Below are positions 1-10,547 of a DNA stretch of 64,000 nucleotides, in pieces. The translations under genes and the position numbers were made by a program. Every line of letters starts with the position of its first letter. Position 1 is the first letter of the stretch. The notes below the pieces were generated by a model. The model was given only the letters and a program-made list of their open reading frames with translations. It did no database searches and was not told the origin of the DNA. This DNA is from Terfezia claveryi (Eukaryota; Ascomycota; Pezizomycetes; Pezizales; Pezizaceae), in NCBI GenBank assembly GCA_015179025.1, contig WHUX01000071.1:124001-188000 (forward strand), in the 5' to 3' direction.

Positions 1-1242
1 TAAGAAGACCTAGAAAAGACCAGGAATAGTCACAAGAGTGGTTTGACTTATCAGACTGGTCAGAGCTAGAAGATGATGGAAGCTCTCTAGTTATTACGAA
101 ATAATTAATCTGGAAGAAGTGGAGTTTAATATATTTAAGGAATTCCCTGAACTATTCCCAAAGGAGAAACCAACTGCATTACTACTAATTAGAGAACCTT
201 ATAATATTATGCAATATAAGATCATATTTCCTGATGGTGCAACTTGGGAACCTGAATACTATACAAATTATACAAGGTTCTTAGACTAAGTAACAAGAAA
301 ATGAGGACTGAGCTAGAATCTGGAAGAATAGTACCATCCAGTTCACTGAATAGTATCCTCATATTTACACAGCCTAAAAGGGATTTAGACAAGAATGGCA
401 AGCAACAGGCCAGATTTTTGCTACACTGTGTACCTAGAAATAAGCTAGTGCAAAAGGATAAAATACCCATGCCAAATATCAAAGCAATACTGGACTGGAT
501 AGCTAGCAAGGGATATATTTTAGCAGCTGATCTAGCAGATAGGTATCACAATATTAGGCATGCATATGAATCAGTAAAACATAGCACCTTTACAAATCAT
601 CTAGGGAAATTTGACTCACTAGTTATGTAGCAAGGGGATTGTAATGCACCTGCAACTATGATGAGGGCTATGAATTGGTTATTGAGGGATTATATTGGAA
701 AAACAGTCATGGTTTATTTAGATGACATTCTGATTAGAACAGATACCCTGGAAGAACATAAGGAAGTGTTGAGAGGGAACTGCAAGATATTGGCCAGAGA
801 AAAGTTTTTCTTCAACAAAAAGAAATGCCAGATCCTTGCTATAAGGCTGAAAGTACTGGGATTCATTATCACTAAGTAAGGGCTAGAAATGGATCTAGAA
901 AAAATCAACTCAATAGCAAATTACCCTATCCTTGACTTAAAAAAGAAATTACAGAAATTTCTAGGGATGGTTAATTACTTAAGAAGATTTTGTCCAGAAT
1001 TGGGAGCTGTAGCTAAACTACTATCAGAATTACAAGGGTCAACAAAAAGGCACATGTGGACTCCTTTGCATAATGAGTTATTTGTGAGAGTTAAAGAGCT
1101 AATAATGAGCAATAAAGTACTTAAGCCAATTAATTACGACTCAGGCCTTCCAATCTATTTGATTACAGATGCTAATAATATAGGAATATCAGGATAGATT
1201 GGCCAAATGGAGAATGATATTATCAGGCCAGCAGAATTTCAC
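1..1242 (+). pseudogene. Element A pol, reverse transcriptase part (broken)
   Basis: From 301 to 1242 one frame encodes a Ty3/Gypsy RT with stops at 628, 877 and 1195. The first 300 bases carry the degraded upstream part (PELFP and IREPY-like motifs, frames mixed). Visible RT landmarks are LDWIASKGY followed by LAADLAD with a catalytic Asp, the core YLDDILI near 717-737, and the connection motif NYLRRFCPELG near 970-1005. The end, RPAEFH, is the start of the RNase H region and is cut by the TSD TTCAC (1238-1242), where element B inserted. The reading resumes with SRKLN at 53757. The same region of B is at 48700-49760 on the minus strand. It cannot be functional as it stands. Confidence 0.9.
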
Positions 1243-1848
1243 TGTAAAGTGTTGTTAAGGGGACTGGAAAATCAGATTAGATTAGATAAGGATCTAATTT
1301 AATCAGATAATCTCAGACTAGTAATATATACTACAAAGTAGATTACTAATAGTGTATTGTTTATTCTCACTATTAAAGTTATTACCAGTAGCATAAGATT
1401 ACTATAATAGGTAAAGTAGTATAGGAGTACCAAAGACACTTAGAAGATTAACCAGTGGAACTTCTATATTGATTATACTCTAACTATATTCTGAGTTCTA
1501 ACTATCCATCCAACTGAAGGGAAATTCAGGGGACTATATGTGTTTCCAATGGGGCAGTGCACCATCATCTGACCCTTACATGATTTGAAATCAATATCAT
1601 AGAAACTTCTAAATAGTACTTCCAAATACTATCTAGTATAAAATAGGTTAAGTCTTAACTTTGACTTATACATGTGAAAGCATATGATAATATATGAAAG
1701 CATGTGAAAGCATGTGAAATATTAGCAAGGCAGACAGCATACAGAATGTTGTGTGTTTTGAGATGCTTGCTGAGTAAGAAAATATATAAGAAATACATTT
1801 GGGAGGGATAGGGTTAGTTATAGGGTATGAGTAAGCCACTTCCTTACA
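1243..1848 (-). repeat. LTR3 of element B, 3' LTR
   Basis: A 606-bp repeat starting TGTAAAG and ending CTTACA on the plus strand, matching 53110-53756 in the same orientation and 62862-63489 inverted. It contains short repeats of the word ATGTGAAAGC (about 1670-1715), fewer than in the copy at 53560-53630, and a TCTAATCTAATC-like inverted block near 1280-1305. For minus-strand B this is the 3' LTR. The adjacent interior is purine-rich on the sense strand (complement of 1849-1865) and is the probable polypurine tract. Confidence 0.92.
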
Positions 1849-1911
1849 TGCCTCCATGTTTAGATAAAAACTCTATCCTAAGAAATAAACAGGGGAGATG
1901 GGTTATGTACA

Positions 1912-2982
1912 TTAGTAGTTAACATTCAACCCATAATACCTATTGTTCCTATCCTTATAGGTACTACTACCTTCTGCTCCTGTGTCATACCTGATATTAT
2001 TATACCCCTCTTTGAAATCCTTATTAACAGCAATGTCATCAAAATACTGACCAATTACCTCTTGTAGCTGTCTTTCCAAAAAGAAATGTCTAAGCATCAT
2101 TTGGGATAAGTCTATCTCTTTATCTTTGCCTTTATCAATCTTGATTGCATTGGATAAAATGGGGGGAGCAAGGACTTTTTCTCTTTCCTTATTAATCATA
2201 TCCAGTGTCTCTTTCCTTATCTTATTCTTGCCAAACTTATTCTCACCAACCTTCCTCTTTTTGTAAGTTGCTTGCTTACTACTAGTCAACCAGAATTGTT
2301 TTTTCAATAACTCATCAACACTATCAACATATACCCACTCATTAAACTTATAAGGCCATCCCTTCCATTTCACCTTGTACTGCAACTTCCCTGTTCTAGG
2401 TTGTGACCTAAATTCCAAAACTCTTTCTACCTCATACCTGTCTTCCTTAACTGGTCCTAGTTGTTCCAGAGTTCTGGAGGGGAATAGTTGTATTAGATTA
2501 GGGAAGAAGGGTTTGAGAAGTGAGGTGTGGAATAAGTTGTTGATATTATTGAGGTCAGAGAAGTCAGTGAAGTCAAGTTTAGCATTTTGACTCCATAGTG
2601 AATATTTGGTAATAGTGAAGGGGCCTATCTATTTAGGGGATAGTTTGGAGGAGTGGTACCTTGCTGGGAGGTTCTTTATTGATAGCATCACCTGATTATT
2701 GACTTGGTAATCAGGAGAGGCTCTTCTGTGTTTGTTGGCTTGCTGAATTTGGTCCTTTTTTGCCTTAGTAAGGTTTTCAGCAACCTGGTAAAATCTGGTT
2801 GTAGGGTTTGAATAAGTAGGAATAGGGTGAGGTAGGATAGGTGGTGACAAATTAGGCTGGTATCCTAGCTTGGTGACAAAAGGAGAAAGTCCTCTTATAG
2901 TACTAACTCTTGCATTCATCTCTGTTTGAACAGAAGGTGTAGCTTGTACCCAATTCATTCCCTGTTCCAGCTTCTTAGCTGC
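1912..2982 (-). pseudogene. Element B pol: integrase C-terminal part, chromodomain and tail
   Basis: Reading from 2982 to 1912, one frame (stop at 2629) gives the end of the integrase core (KKLEQGMNW), the basic domain leading to LLKPFFPN, then a chromodomain near 2440-2290 with YEVERVLE, LQYKVKWKGW and the aromatic partner NEWV. Chromodomains on Gypsy integrases (chromoviruses) are known to steer integration to modified histones. An unusually long tail of about 150 residues, rich in Lys and Glu, follows before the stop. The upstream side is cut at 2983 by element C, and integrase resumes at 9334. Confidence 0.88.
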
Positions 2983-3522
2983 TGTCACAACCGTCCTTTC
3001 CTAGCCGGGTTTGAGAGTCAGACGGGATTCCGTCCGACTCTCGTTATTGTTGATTGTAGTCTTGATTTGACACTCGAACAGGCTTGTTCGGGTGTCATCG
3101 ATGGGTGATTGTTATCTTAGCTTCCGAGATAGGAATCTCGGGAAGCTTATTCCTTCCACGGCCTTGGCCTGGAATCATGTATATCTATCTTCGTCCCTCC
3201 GCCCTCTCGTTGGATCCCCATCCAACATCTTGTATATCCAATACAGGGCCTTGCTTCTCTCCACGTTAGTGCATCTCCCTTGTGCACCTCCTTGCCTTGC
3301 CTCGCCTTATCTCTGCAGCCCTGCTGCCTCCCTTGACATACGCGGCAACTGCTTCCGCGTGTCTCGTGTCTCTTGCCCTCTGCCTCTCTTGCCTCTTGCC
3401 CTTGCCTCCCGTCTCAGCCTCCCCCTAGTCACACACATAGCGTTCCTACGTGTATGTTATCCTAGCCTTGCCCTTTCCCCGGCGTACCTCTTGGTCGCCT
3501 TGCCCCCAGAGCCGTCGTTACA
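2983..3522 (+). repeat. LTR1, 5' LTR of element C
   Basis: 540 bp from TGTCACAACC to CGTTACA. It contains an inverted repeat (ACACTCGAACA, GGC, TTGTTCGGGTGT, near 3069-3097), a TATA-like run near 3179, then GTTGGAT-CCCC-ATCCAAC, which should lie at or near the transcript start. Further inverted repeats follow in the R/U5 part: ACACGCGG/CCGCGTGT is given here from the related copies, and CGTTCCTACGTG lies near 3440. The ORFs running through it are chance readings of the LTR. Confidence 0.93.
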
Positions 3523-3540
3523 CTACGTTGGATCCTTTGG
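3523..3540 (+). other. Primer-binding region of element C
   Basis: Directly after the 5' LTR comes CTACGTTGGATCC. The 9-mer ACGTTGGAT (3525-3533) is complementary to ATCCAACGT in the R region of related copies, with one mismatch or wobble in C itself. It could therefore be a self-priming site as in Tf1, or a tRNA site starting at TGG five bases in. The same block follows the 5' LTR of D, and near-identical ones follow those of G and H. Confidence 0.5.
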
Positions 3541-3558
3541 ACCAACTGGTATACAGTC

Positions 3559-4757
3559 ATGTCAGGAGCAGCTCTCCCACCACTCGCTGTCAGGTTTCAA
3601 ACCTGGAGGGGCTCCCCTATACCCTCAGGCTTGAACGAGTTGAATGCCTACCATCGAGAAATCATCGACATCTTCGAGGCCATGGATGCCATCGGGGCCG
3701 AACTCGGCAACAGCCTGGCCATGGCTGAAAACAGCCTAGCCGTGGCTGAACAAAAATTGAGATCCGCCGACGAGGAGATCACGGTCCTCTAGACCGATCT
3801 CAACCATCTGAACCTTGCCCTGGCCAACGAACGGACTACGGTCCAAAACCTCAGCCGCGCCCTAGGGAACCTTACAATACCAACAGCAGCCAGTAGCAAT
3901 AAGACCGAAAGCATTCTAACACCCCCCAAGTTCAATAGGGACCGGGTTCGCCTACGAGCCTGGAAAAATGCTGTCAATCTCAAGCTGAACGGGGATTCTG
4001 CCAGATTCCCATCAGAACAACATCAACTGGCATACGTTTTCGCCTTGCTGGAGGGGAAAGCTTGCGACCAGATCCAGCCGTATGTCCTCGAAACCGGGAT
4101 CAAGCTTGACGATATCTCGGCCCTTTTTACAATCCTGGATAGGGCGTTCGGGGACCCCGATGCCGTTGGCACTGCCAGTAGGGCCCTCCGAGCCCTCATG
4201 CAGAAAAATACCGATCTGTCCACTTATGTGGCAGAATTCTCGAGACTGGCAGTGGAGGTCCGATGGAATGACCAGTCCAAACTGGAGCAATTCCAGGAAG
4301 GGCTAAATGACGAAATCCAGCAGGCCATAGTCAGCCTCCTGGAAGCCAAAACCCTCGACGAATTCATTGACCAGGCTTCCCGAGTAGAACAGCGGATGTC
4401 CCGGCTACGCAACCGCCCCACGTACAGGCCAGCACCCCGTCTCCCACAGCCTCAGCCTCAGCCTCAGCAACACCATGCTACCAAAATAGGGGCCCCTGCC
4501 CCTGCCAATAAGCCGGCCCACCTTCATTTGTGGCCGGAGGAGCCACCCCTATGGACCTATCATCGGGAAGGCCTCGACTAACCCAGGAGGAAAGGGACCG
4601 CCGCCGCACTAATGGGTTGTGCATTGCGTGTGGAAAAGGGAACCACTTTATTGCGGCATGTCCCCTCCGAAAAAACCGCCCCCTGGCCGCTCATGCCATC
4701 TCCGAGTCACGGATCGAGGAAGTTGAAGAGTCGGGAAAAGGGGAGTCCCTTGCCTAG
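3559..4757 (+). pseudogene. Element C gag (capsid and nucleocapsid, one stop and one frameshift)
   Basis: The start ATG at 3559 gives MSGAALPP, conserved in D (46544) and G (35865). The N-terminal half has a coiled-coil-like helix (repeats of SLAVAEQKLRSADEEITVL). The retrotransposon gag core follows, with FNRDRVRLRAWKN, VFALLEGKA and the SRALRAL block. Near the C-terminus a zinc knuckle reads CIACGKGNHFIAAC (C-x2-C-x4-H-x4-C). A TAG at 3790 replaces a Gln codon kept in G, and a 1-nt loss near 4525 shifts the frame before the knuckle. Gag ends at 4755-4757 inside the frameshift hairpin. As it stands the product is truncated. Confidence 0.9.
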
Positions 4758-4778
4758 TTACTGACACTAGCAAGGGAC
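4733..4778 (+). promoter_or_regulatory. Predicted -1 ribosomal frameshift signal, gag/pol of element C
   Basis: In gag phase the sequence reads G GGA AAA (4733-4739), a canonical X XXY YYZ slippery heptamer. A 5-nt spacer (4740-4744) follows, then a stem of GTCCCTTGC (4745-4753) with GCAAGGGAC (4770-4778), extended by TAGT/ACTA with one bulged C and a 7-nt loop. The gag stop lies inside the stem. Pol is in the -1 frame. The same arrangement is at 37058 (G), 56761 (H) and 45390 on the minus strand (D). In C the -1 frame has a TAG at 4784, absent from the other three copies. Confidence 0.8.
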
Positions 4779-4786
4779 CTGCCTAG

Positions 4787-7700
4787 GGTCATTTATCTTT
4801 GTCTGCGTTTTCTTTGCCCGCATCTATGTCTATTGATGAATCTCGCTTGTTTGGCGAGCATTTTGTAGTACCAATAACTATTAAATTTAATGGTAAAACA
4901 GTGGTAACATCAGCTCTCATAGATTGTGGTGCTTCGGGGATAGCCTTCATTGATCAGACCTTCGTCAGTAAAAACTCCATACCAACCTCCAGGCTAAAGA
5001 CCCCCCGCCTTCTTGATGTCATTGACGGCTGCCCTATCTCTTCTGGGGCTATTACCCATCTCGCGTGTCTGCCCAGTGCCATTGGAGACCATTCAGAGGA
5101 CCTCCCAATGTTCGTAACCAAACTAAAATATCCAATTGTCCTTGGGATCCCCTGGCTCAGAATACACGATGTGTCAGTCAGCTTCGGCTCTTATACCTTG
5201 CAATTCAACAGCCATTATTGCAGAACAAACTGTGGAGGTCCAAAAATCACCGTCACGGGGCTATGTGCATTACCACCCCCGATAATCCACCCAACCCAGG
5301 TGGTACACCAGCCTGCGCACATCAATGCTACTCACTGCCCTACTCCCCCTGTTCCCCCCGTTCCCCCCGTTCCTCCAGTTCCACCCGTTCCCCCCGTTCC
5401 CCCTACTCCCCCTGTTCAACCTCCCCCAAAGCCCCTGAATATTAGCTTTATTGGGGCAGGGGCTTTCACTTATCTCACAAGGAGACACAAGCTGAAGGCG
5501 CATGCCCTTTCCATACATGAGGTGAACCTGGAAATCAACAAGATGCGACCTAAGGAGGAGTGGAAGGCCATGATCCTGGATGAATACCACGAGTTTATTG
5601 ATCTGTTCTCGGAAAAAGCCGCGGAGAAGCTGGCACCCCACCAACCATATGACCACACAATTCCGCTGGTAGAGGGTAAGACCCCCCCCTATGGGCCCCT
5701 CTACGGAATGTCCCGGGTGGAGCTGGAGGCCCTGAAGAAATACTTGGAGGAAAACCTCAACAAGAGCTTCATTCGCCATAGCTCTTCACCAGCGGGTGCC
5801 CCAGTGCTTTTCTTGAAGAAATCGGACGGCTCTCTCCCGTTGTGTGTCAATTACCAGGGCCTAAACGAGATAACGGTCAAAAACAGGTACCCCCTACCCC
5901 TAATCCAGCAGACATTAGCCAGGCTCTCCAAGGCCAAATGGTTCACCAAACAGGATTTAAGAGGGGCTTACAACCTGGTACGGATCGCCGAGGGGGAGGA
6001 GTGGAAAACTGCCTTCCGAACACGATATGGCCATTTTGAGTATAATATGATGCCCTTTGGCCTAACCAATGCCCCTGCCTCCTTCCAGCACTTCATCAAT
6101 GACACCTTGCGGGACTTCCTCGATGTGTTCTGCACAGCTTACCTGGACGATATCTTCATATACTCGGACTCCCTAGCGGAACACAAAATCCATGTGAGGC
6201 AGGTGTTAGAGAAGCTGGAGAAGGCCGGATTATACCTGAAACCGAAGAAATGCGAGTTTCATGTGCAGGAGGTCACGTATCTGGGGTTAATCATCACTAC
6301 AGAAGGTATCAGGATGGACCCCACCAAGGTTACCGCTGTCCAGGAATGGCAAACCCCAGCAAATCTCAAGGACGTCCAAGCCTTCCTGGGGTTGGCTAAC
6401 TTTTACCGGCGGTTCATTCTAGGGTATTCGAAGATCATAGCCCCCCTCACCGCCCTGACCAAAAAAGACCGGTGTTTTGACTGGAATCCAGAAGCCCAAT
6501 CTGCCTTCCAGAACCTCAAGGAAGCCTTCTGCTCAGCGCCAATCCTGGCACATTTCAACCCTGACCAGGAGTATGTCGTCGAAACCGATGCCTCCGACTA
6601 TGTCTCCGCGGGAATCCTCTCTCAGAATGACGATAAAGGCATCCTCCACCCAGTGGCCTATTTCTCAAAGAAGCATTCCCCAGCTGAGTGCAACTACGAG
6701 ATCTACGACAAGGAGCTGATGGCCATCGTGCAAGCATTTGAGGAATAGAGGCCACACCTGGAGTTAGCCAAGGGGATTATCGAAGTACTTTCTGACCATA
6801 AAAACCTTGAGTACTTTACCACCACCAAGCTGCTCAACCGACGGCAGGCCAGGTGGTCGGAATTCCTCTCTCGGTTCAACTTTAAGATCAAGTACCGTCC
6901 TGGGAAAGCTGGTGGCAAGCCCGATGCGTTAACCCGGAGATCAGGAGATCTCCCTAAGGGGGGGGATGAAAGGCTAAAATACCACAATCAGGTGGTATTG
7001 AAGCCCGAAAACCTCGATCTGGTGGCCAATACCCTTGCTGAAGCTGAGGCTAAGGCTGATGCGGAAGCTGAGGCTGATGCGGAAGCTGAGGCGAGAGCCG
7101 ACCTTCGACAACTGGTGAGACAGGCATACGAAGATGACCCCCTGGCCAAGGAAATTATCGCTGCAGTGGATTCTGGCCAGCGCCACCACCCCAAAATCTC
7201 CCTGGCTGAATGTACCGTCCAGGAAGGCCTCCTTTACCACCTCGAGCGGCTCTATGTGCCGGAAGGAGAGCTGCACTTGCGATTGATCAAGGAACACCAC
7301 GATACCCCAGCGGCAGGCCACCCTGGAGTGGCTAAAACATTGGAACTGCTAGCCAGGGAATATACATAGACAGACCAGCGGAAGGAAGTGGAGCGGTACG
7401 TATGGAACTGCCATGTTTGCAAGCATGCTAGGCCTGTCCGCCACGCCCCATATGGCACTCTGAAGCCCCTAGATATCCCGGATCGGCCGTGGCTGCATCT
7501 GACCATGGATTTCATGACGGGATTGCTAGAGGACTCGGGATTCAACACCATCTTGATGGTGGTAGATCGGTTGACAAAAATGAGGCACGTTATACCTTGC
7601 CGGGATACCTGCTCTGCCCCAGAGTTAGCCAATCTCTACCTCAATAATGTATTCCGATACCATGGCCTCCCTGAATCGATCGTATCCGACCGTGGCTCCC

Positions 7701-8557
7701 AGTTTACCTCAGAATTCTGGCAAGCCTTCTGCGAACTTCTGGGGATCAAAGTGCAGCTGTCAATGGCATATCACCCCCAGACAGATGGCCAATCAGAGAG
7801 GATGAACGCCATTATGGAGCAATATCTGTGGGCCTTTGTCAACTACCAGCAGGATAACTGGGTTTCGCTACTGGCCACCTGCGAATTCGCTGCGAACAAC
7901 CAGTTCTCGGAATCCTCCAAAACCTCTCCTTTCCTGGCCAATTACGCTTGGCACCCCCGATTCGTAGATACTCTAGCTCCCCTGCAGAAAGCCCAACCCC
8001 CAGCCAAGGAATTCGCAGCCGGAATCGCTGAGCTCCACTCGACCCTGAAGACAGAGCTGAGGTATGCGCAAGCCAGGCAAGCCGAATATGCCAACGGCTT
8101 ATGGTTGCCAGCCCCCAAATATCAGCCAGGCGACAAGGTATGGCTCTCCAGCCAGCACTTCTGAACAGAACGGCCCTTCCGCAAGCTCGACCACAAGTTC
8201 CTGGGTCCATTTGAGGTGTTGGCCACTGTGGGCACTCATGCCTACCACCTGAGGATCCCCAAAGACATCAAATAACATCCAGTCATCCATGTCTCCGAGA
8301 TCGAGCCTGCCGCTAACGACCCTCTCCCCGGCCAGAAACACACTCCACCTCCCCCCATGGTTATCGAAGGTGAGGAGGAATGGGAGGTAGAGGAAGTGCT
8401 GGACTCCCGAAGAAGGTATGGGCACCTGCAATATAAGGTCAAATGGTTGGGAGATAAGGAGATGACCTGGCAACCAGCGGAGGACCTGGAAAACGCACAG
8501 GACTTGGTCACCCTATTCCACCAGCGTTACCCCCGGAAGCCTCGCCCCGCCCAATGA
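4787..8557 (+). pseudogene. Element C pol: protease, RT, RNase H, integrase, chromodomain
   Basis: A single frame of about 1256 codons with stops at 6746 (TAG), 7367 (TAG), 8162 (TGA) and 8273 (TAA). In order: aspartic protease with DCGASGIAF (from 4922); a proline-rich linker of PPV repeats (about 5335-5420); RT with [17 protein letters not shown] and the catalytic YLDD at 6140-6151; RNase H with ETDASDY and DKELMAIV; an Ala/Glu repeat (7033-7098); integrase HHCC (HHDTPAAGHPG ... CHVCKHA) and DDE core (MDFMTG, SDRGSQF, SERMN); and a chromodomain near 8380-8520 (EWEVEEVLDS, QYKVKWLG, TWQPAEDL). RT is intact in sequence. The two TAG codons replace conserved Trp and are shared with G. Confidence 0.93.
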
Positions 8558-8750
8558 TATTCTTGTCGTCCTGAAATTGGTTATTAGGGTTGTTATTGTT
8601 ATTGTTGTTGGGATTATTGTTAGTACGTACTTCCGGCGTTGGGGTTGTGTTATGGGTTATTGGTTTAGTCGCCTGTTTTGTTTGTTTGTTTTTGTCTTGC
8701 CTTTCGCCTTGTCTTTCGTCGCTGGGGCTCCGAGCCTAAAGGGGGGATAG
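8558..8750 (+). other. 3' untranslated stretch and polypurine tract of element C
   Basis: About 190 T/G-rich bases with GTT and TTG runs follow the pol stop, without a reading frame. They end in AAAGGGGGGATAG immediately before the 3' LTR. This is the expected plus-strand priming polypurine tract. G has AAAGAGGGGATAG and H AAAGGGGGAATAG at the same place. Confidence 0.75.
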
Positions 8751-9328
8751 TGTCACAACCGTCCTTTCCTAGCCGGGTTTGAGAGTCAGACGGGATTCCG
8801 TCCAACTCTCGTTATTATTGATTGTAGTCTTGATTTGACACTCGAACAGGCTTGTTCGGGTGTCGTGCTGTTTTGACACTCGAACAGGCTTGTTCGGGTG
8901 TCGTCGATGGGTGATTGTTATCTTAGCTTCCGAGATAGGAATCTCGGGAAGCTTATTCCTTCCACGGCTTTGGCCTGGAATCATGTATATATATCTTCGT
9001 CCCTCCGCCCTCTCGTTGGATCCCCATTCAACGTCTTGTATATCCAATACAGGGCCTTGCTTCTCTCCACGTTGGTGCATCTCCCTTGTGCACCTCCTTG
9101 CCTTACCTCGCCTTGTCTCTGCAGCCCAGCTGCCTCCCTTGACACACGCGGCAACTGCTTCCGCGTATCTTGTGTCCCTTGCCCTCTGCCTCTTTTGCCT
9201 CTTGCCCTTACCTCCCGTCTCAGCCTCCCCCTGGTCACACATGTAGCGTTCCTACATGTGTGTTATCCTAGCCTTGCCCTTTCCCCGGCGTACCCCTTGG
9301 TCGCCTTGCCTCCAAAGCCGTCGTTATA
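8751..9328 (+). repeat. LTR1, 3' LTR of element C, with a 38-bp tandem duplication
   Basis: 578 bp, collinear with 2983-3522 but 38 bp longer, because the unit holding the stem-loop GACACTCGAACAGGC...GGGTGTC is present twice (about 8837-8903). It ends GTTATA instead of the GTTACA of the 5' copy. The TSD GCTGC follows at 9329-9333. Confidence 0.93.
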
Positions 9329-9333
9329 GCTGC

Positions 9334-10139
9334 AAACATAGGAATAATTGTCCTATTCTTTCTTTCACTTGTCCTATCAGTCTGGGGGTGATATGTGGAA
9401 GATGCTCTATGTATAATTCCATTTTTCTGCATCCAATCTTGAAATGTAGTGGACATAAACAAGCGGTCTTGGTCTGAAACAATTTCATAAGGGAATCCTA
9501 TATTAGGCTTAATGAATCTTTCAAAGATATCAATAACCCCTAATGTGTCAATATTGTCTACAACAGGTAACAAGAATATGAAATCAGAATGCCTGTCAAT
9601 CATGACTAATAACTTATGAAATAATAACATGTGAGGCTTATCATCTTTAGGAGTTCTGTAACTAAGAGTAAATTCAGTACATGAAATCATAACAGGTTCC
9701 ATTCTAAGAAAATCCATAGCCATACTACCCCATGGCCTAGTAGGTACATTCAGAGGAGTAAGAAATCCAAGAGGTTTCTATGTAGATCCTTTGGTGATTT
9801 GGCAGGTTTCACAACTCCTCACAAATTGTTCAACCTGCTTATAAAAATTCTGAAAGATATACTTATTGGTAAGCTCTTTTGCTGTTTTTGCAAGGCTTTC
9901 ATGTCCAGTGGTGACATGTTCTTGTTGGATAAGGGCTTCAGAGGCAGGGTTACCTTTAACTTGTAGTCCTTTAGGAATAACCATCTTCCAAGCAAAATTC
10001 TTCAGCAGGTACATAAACCCATCCTATACCTTTACTGTAGGTACTTGTTCTTCTTTTTTCACTCTTAAGTATAGTGGTCCAAACACTGTATCTTTTTCCA
10101 GCTCTTCTCCATAATGCCATTCCAACTCATAATCTTTTA
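9334..10139 (-). pseudogene. Element B pol: integrase zinc-binding domain and catalytic core
   Basis: Minus-strand continuation of B between C and the linker. Near 9940-9790 the H2C2 zinc-binding domain reads HVTTGHESL ... CETCQITKG. The DDE core follows with MAMDFLRME (first Asp), SDQDRLFMST (second Asp) and TSERKNR (Glu), so all three acidic residues remain. A stop lies near 9778-9780 between the zinc domain and the core. The end, PMFAA, is cut by C and resumes at 2982. DNA joining by this domain inserts the reverse-transcribed copy into the genome. Confidence 0.88.
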
Positions 10140-10140
10140 T

Positions 10141-10542
10141 CTACTCAGCAATTACTAAGTCTGGTTCCATGCTTTTCTCCTCTTCACCCTTGACTCCTAG
10201 TGTCTTTTTCAGGTAGTCACTATTGTAGAAGGGCTTATTGAGGGCCTTCAAGTTGTTTTTTCTAGTGTAACAGGGGCTGACAAAGTTTTTGTGTAGGTTA
10301 TGGTAGCTAAGATAATACTTGCATCTTGGTATCTCTTTTCCTCCTATGGTAGTGACTTTTGGAAGATTTGGGTATAGGTGGGACCAGTGACCATCTTGGT
10401 TGCATATGCTGCATTTCCTGATGGTTCCTACTGGGAGTAGATATTGCAGTGGAAAGAGTTTGTTGTCAAGGGGGCACTTGTTGCTGAGGTGAGTGGTTTC
10501 CATACAGTTGGTGCATCTGGGAGGAGGAAATTTAGCACCTTT
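10141..10542 (-). pseudogene. Element B pol: zinc-knuckle linker, second part
   Basis: Reading from 10542, three CCHC-like units are visible: CTNCMETTHLSNKC (intact), CSICNQDGHWSHLY (last Cys now Tyr) and CKYYLSYHN (second Cys now Tyr). An acidic stretch, GEEEKSMEPDLVIAE, precedes the stop at 10141. The equivalent part of A (61920-62280) keeps RCNYCLGYHN, showing that Tyr replaced Cys. The first two knuckles are on the other side of the D insertion (47150-47250). The position between RNase H and integrase is unusual for zinc knuckles, which normally sit in Gag. Confidence 0.8.
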
Positions 10543-10547
10543 AGGGC

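Larger units (their letters stand above)
2983..9328 (+). mobile_element. Element C: least damaged Ty3/Gypsy chromovirus of the window
   Basis: C runs LTR 2983-3522, interior 3523-8750, LTR 8751-9328, with TSD GCTGC at 2978-2982 and 9329-9333. It splits the integrase of B between FAA and KKLEQ. Interior order is leader, gag (3559-4757), -1 frameshift signal (4733-4778), pol (4787-8557) and a polypurine tract AAAGGGGGGATAG ending at 8750. Pol stays in one frame along its whole length with only four stops, so C looks the youngest or best preserved of the related set C, D, G, H. Two of those stops are shared with G. Confidence 0.95.

Noticed and set aside
3092..3634. Long plus-strand frame in LTR1, with similar frames in the other LTR1/LTR2 copies (for example 8898-9329, 35518-35940).
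   Set aside because: They run across the LTR promoter and R region, recur only because the LTR recurs, differ in frame and end between copies, and show no domain.
5065..5445. Ser/Pro/Arg-rich frames over the protease-RT linker (also 37603-37794 and 57291-57476).
   Set aside because: Shadow of the PPV-coding repeat in another frame.
7252..7632. Minus-strand frames within pol of C, G and H and plus-strand frames within pol of D.
   Set aside because: Antisense shadows of the integrase and RNase H coding regions, recurring because pol recurs.
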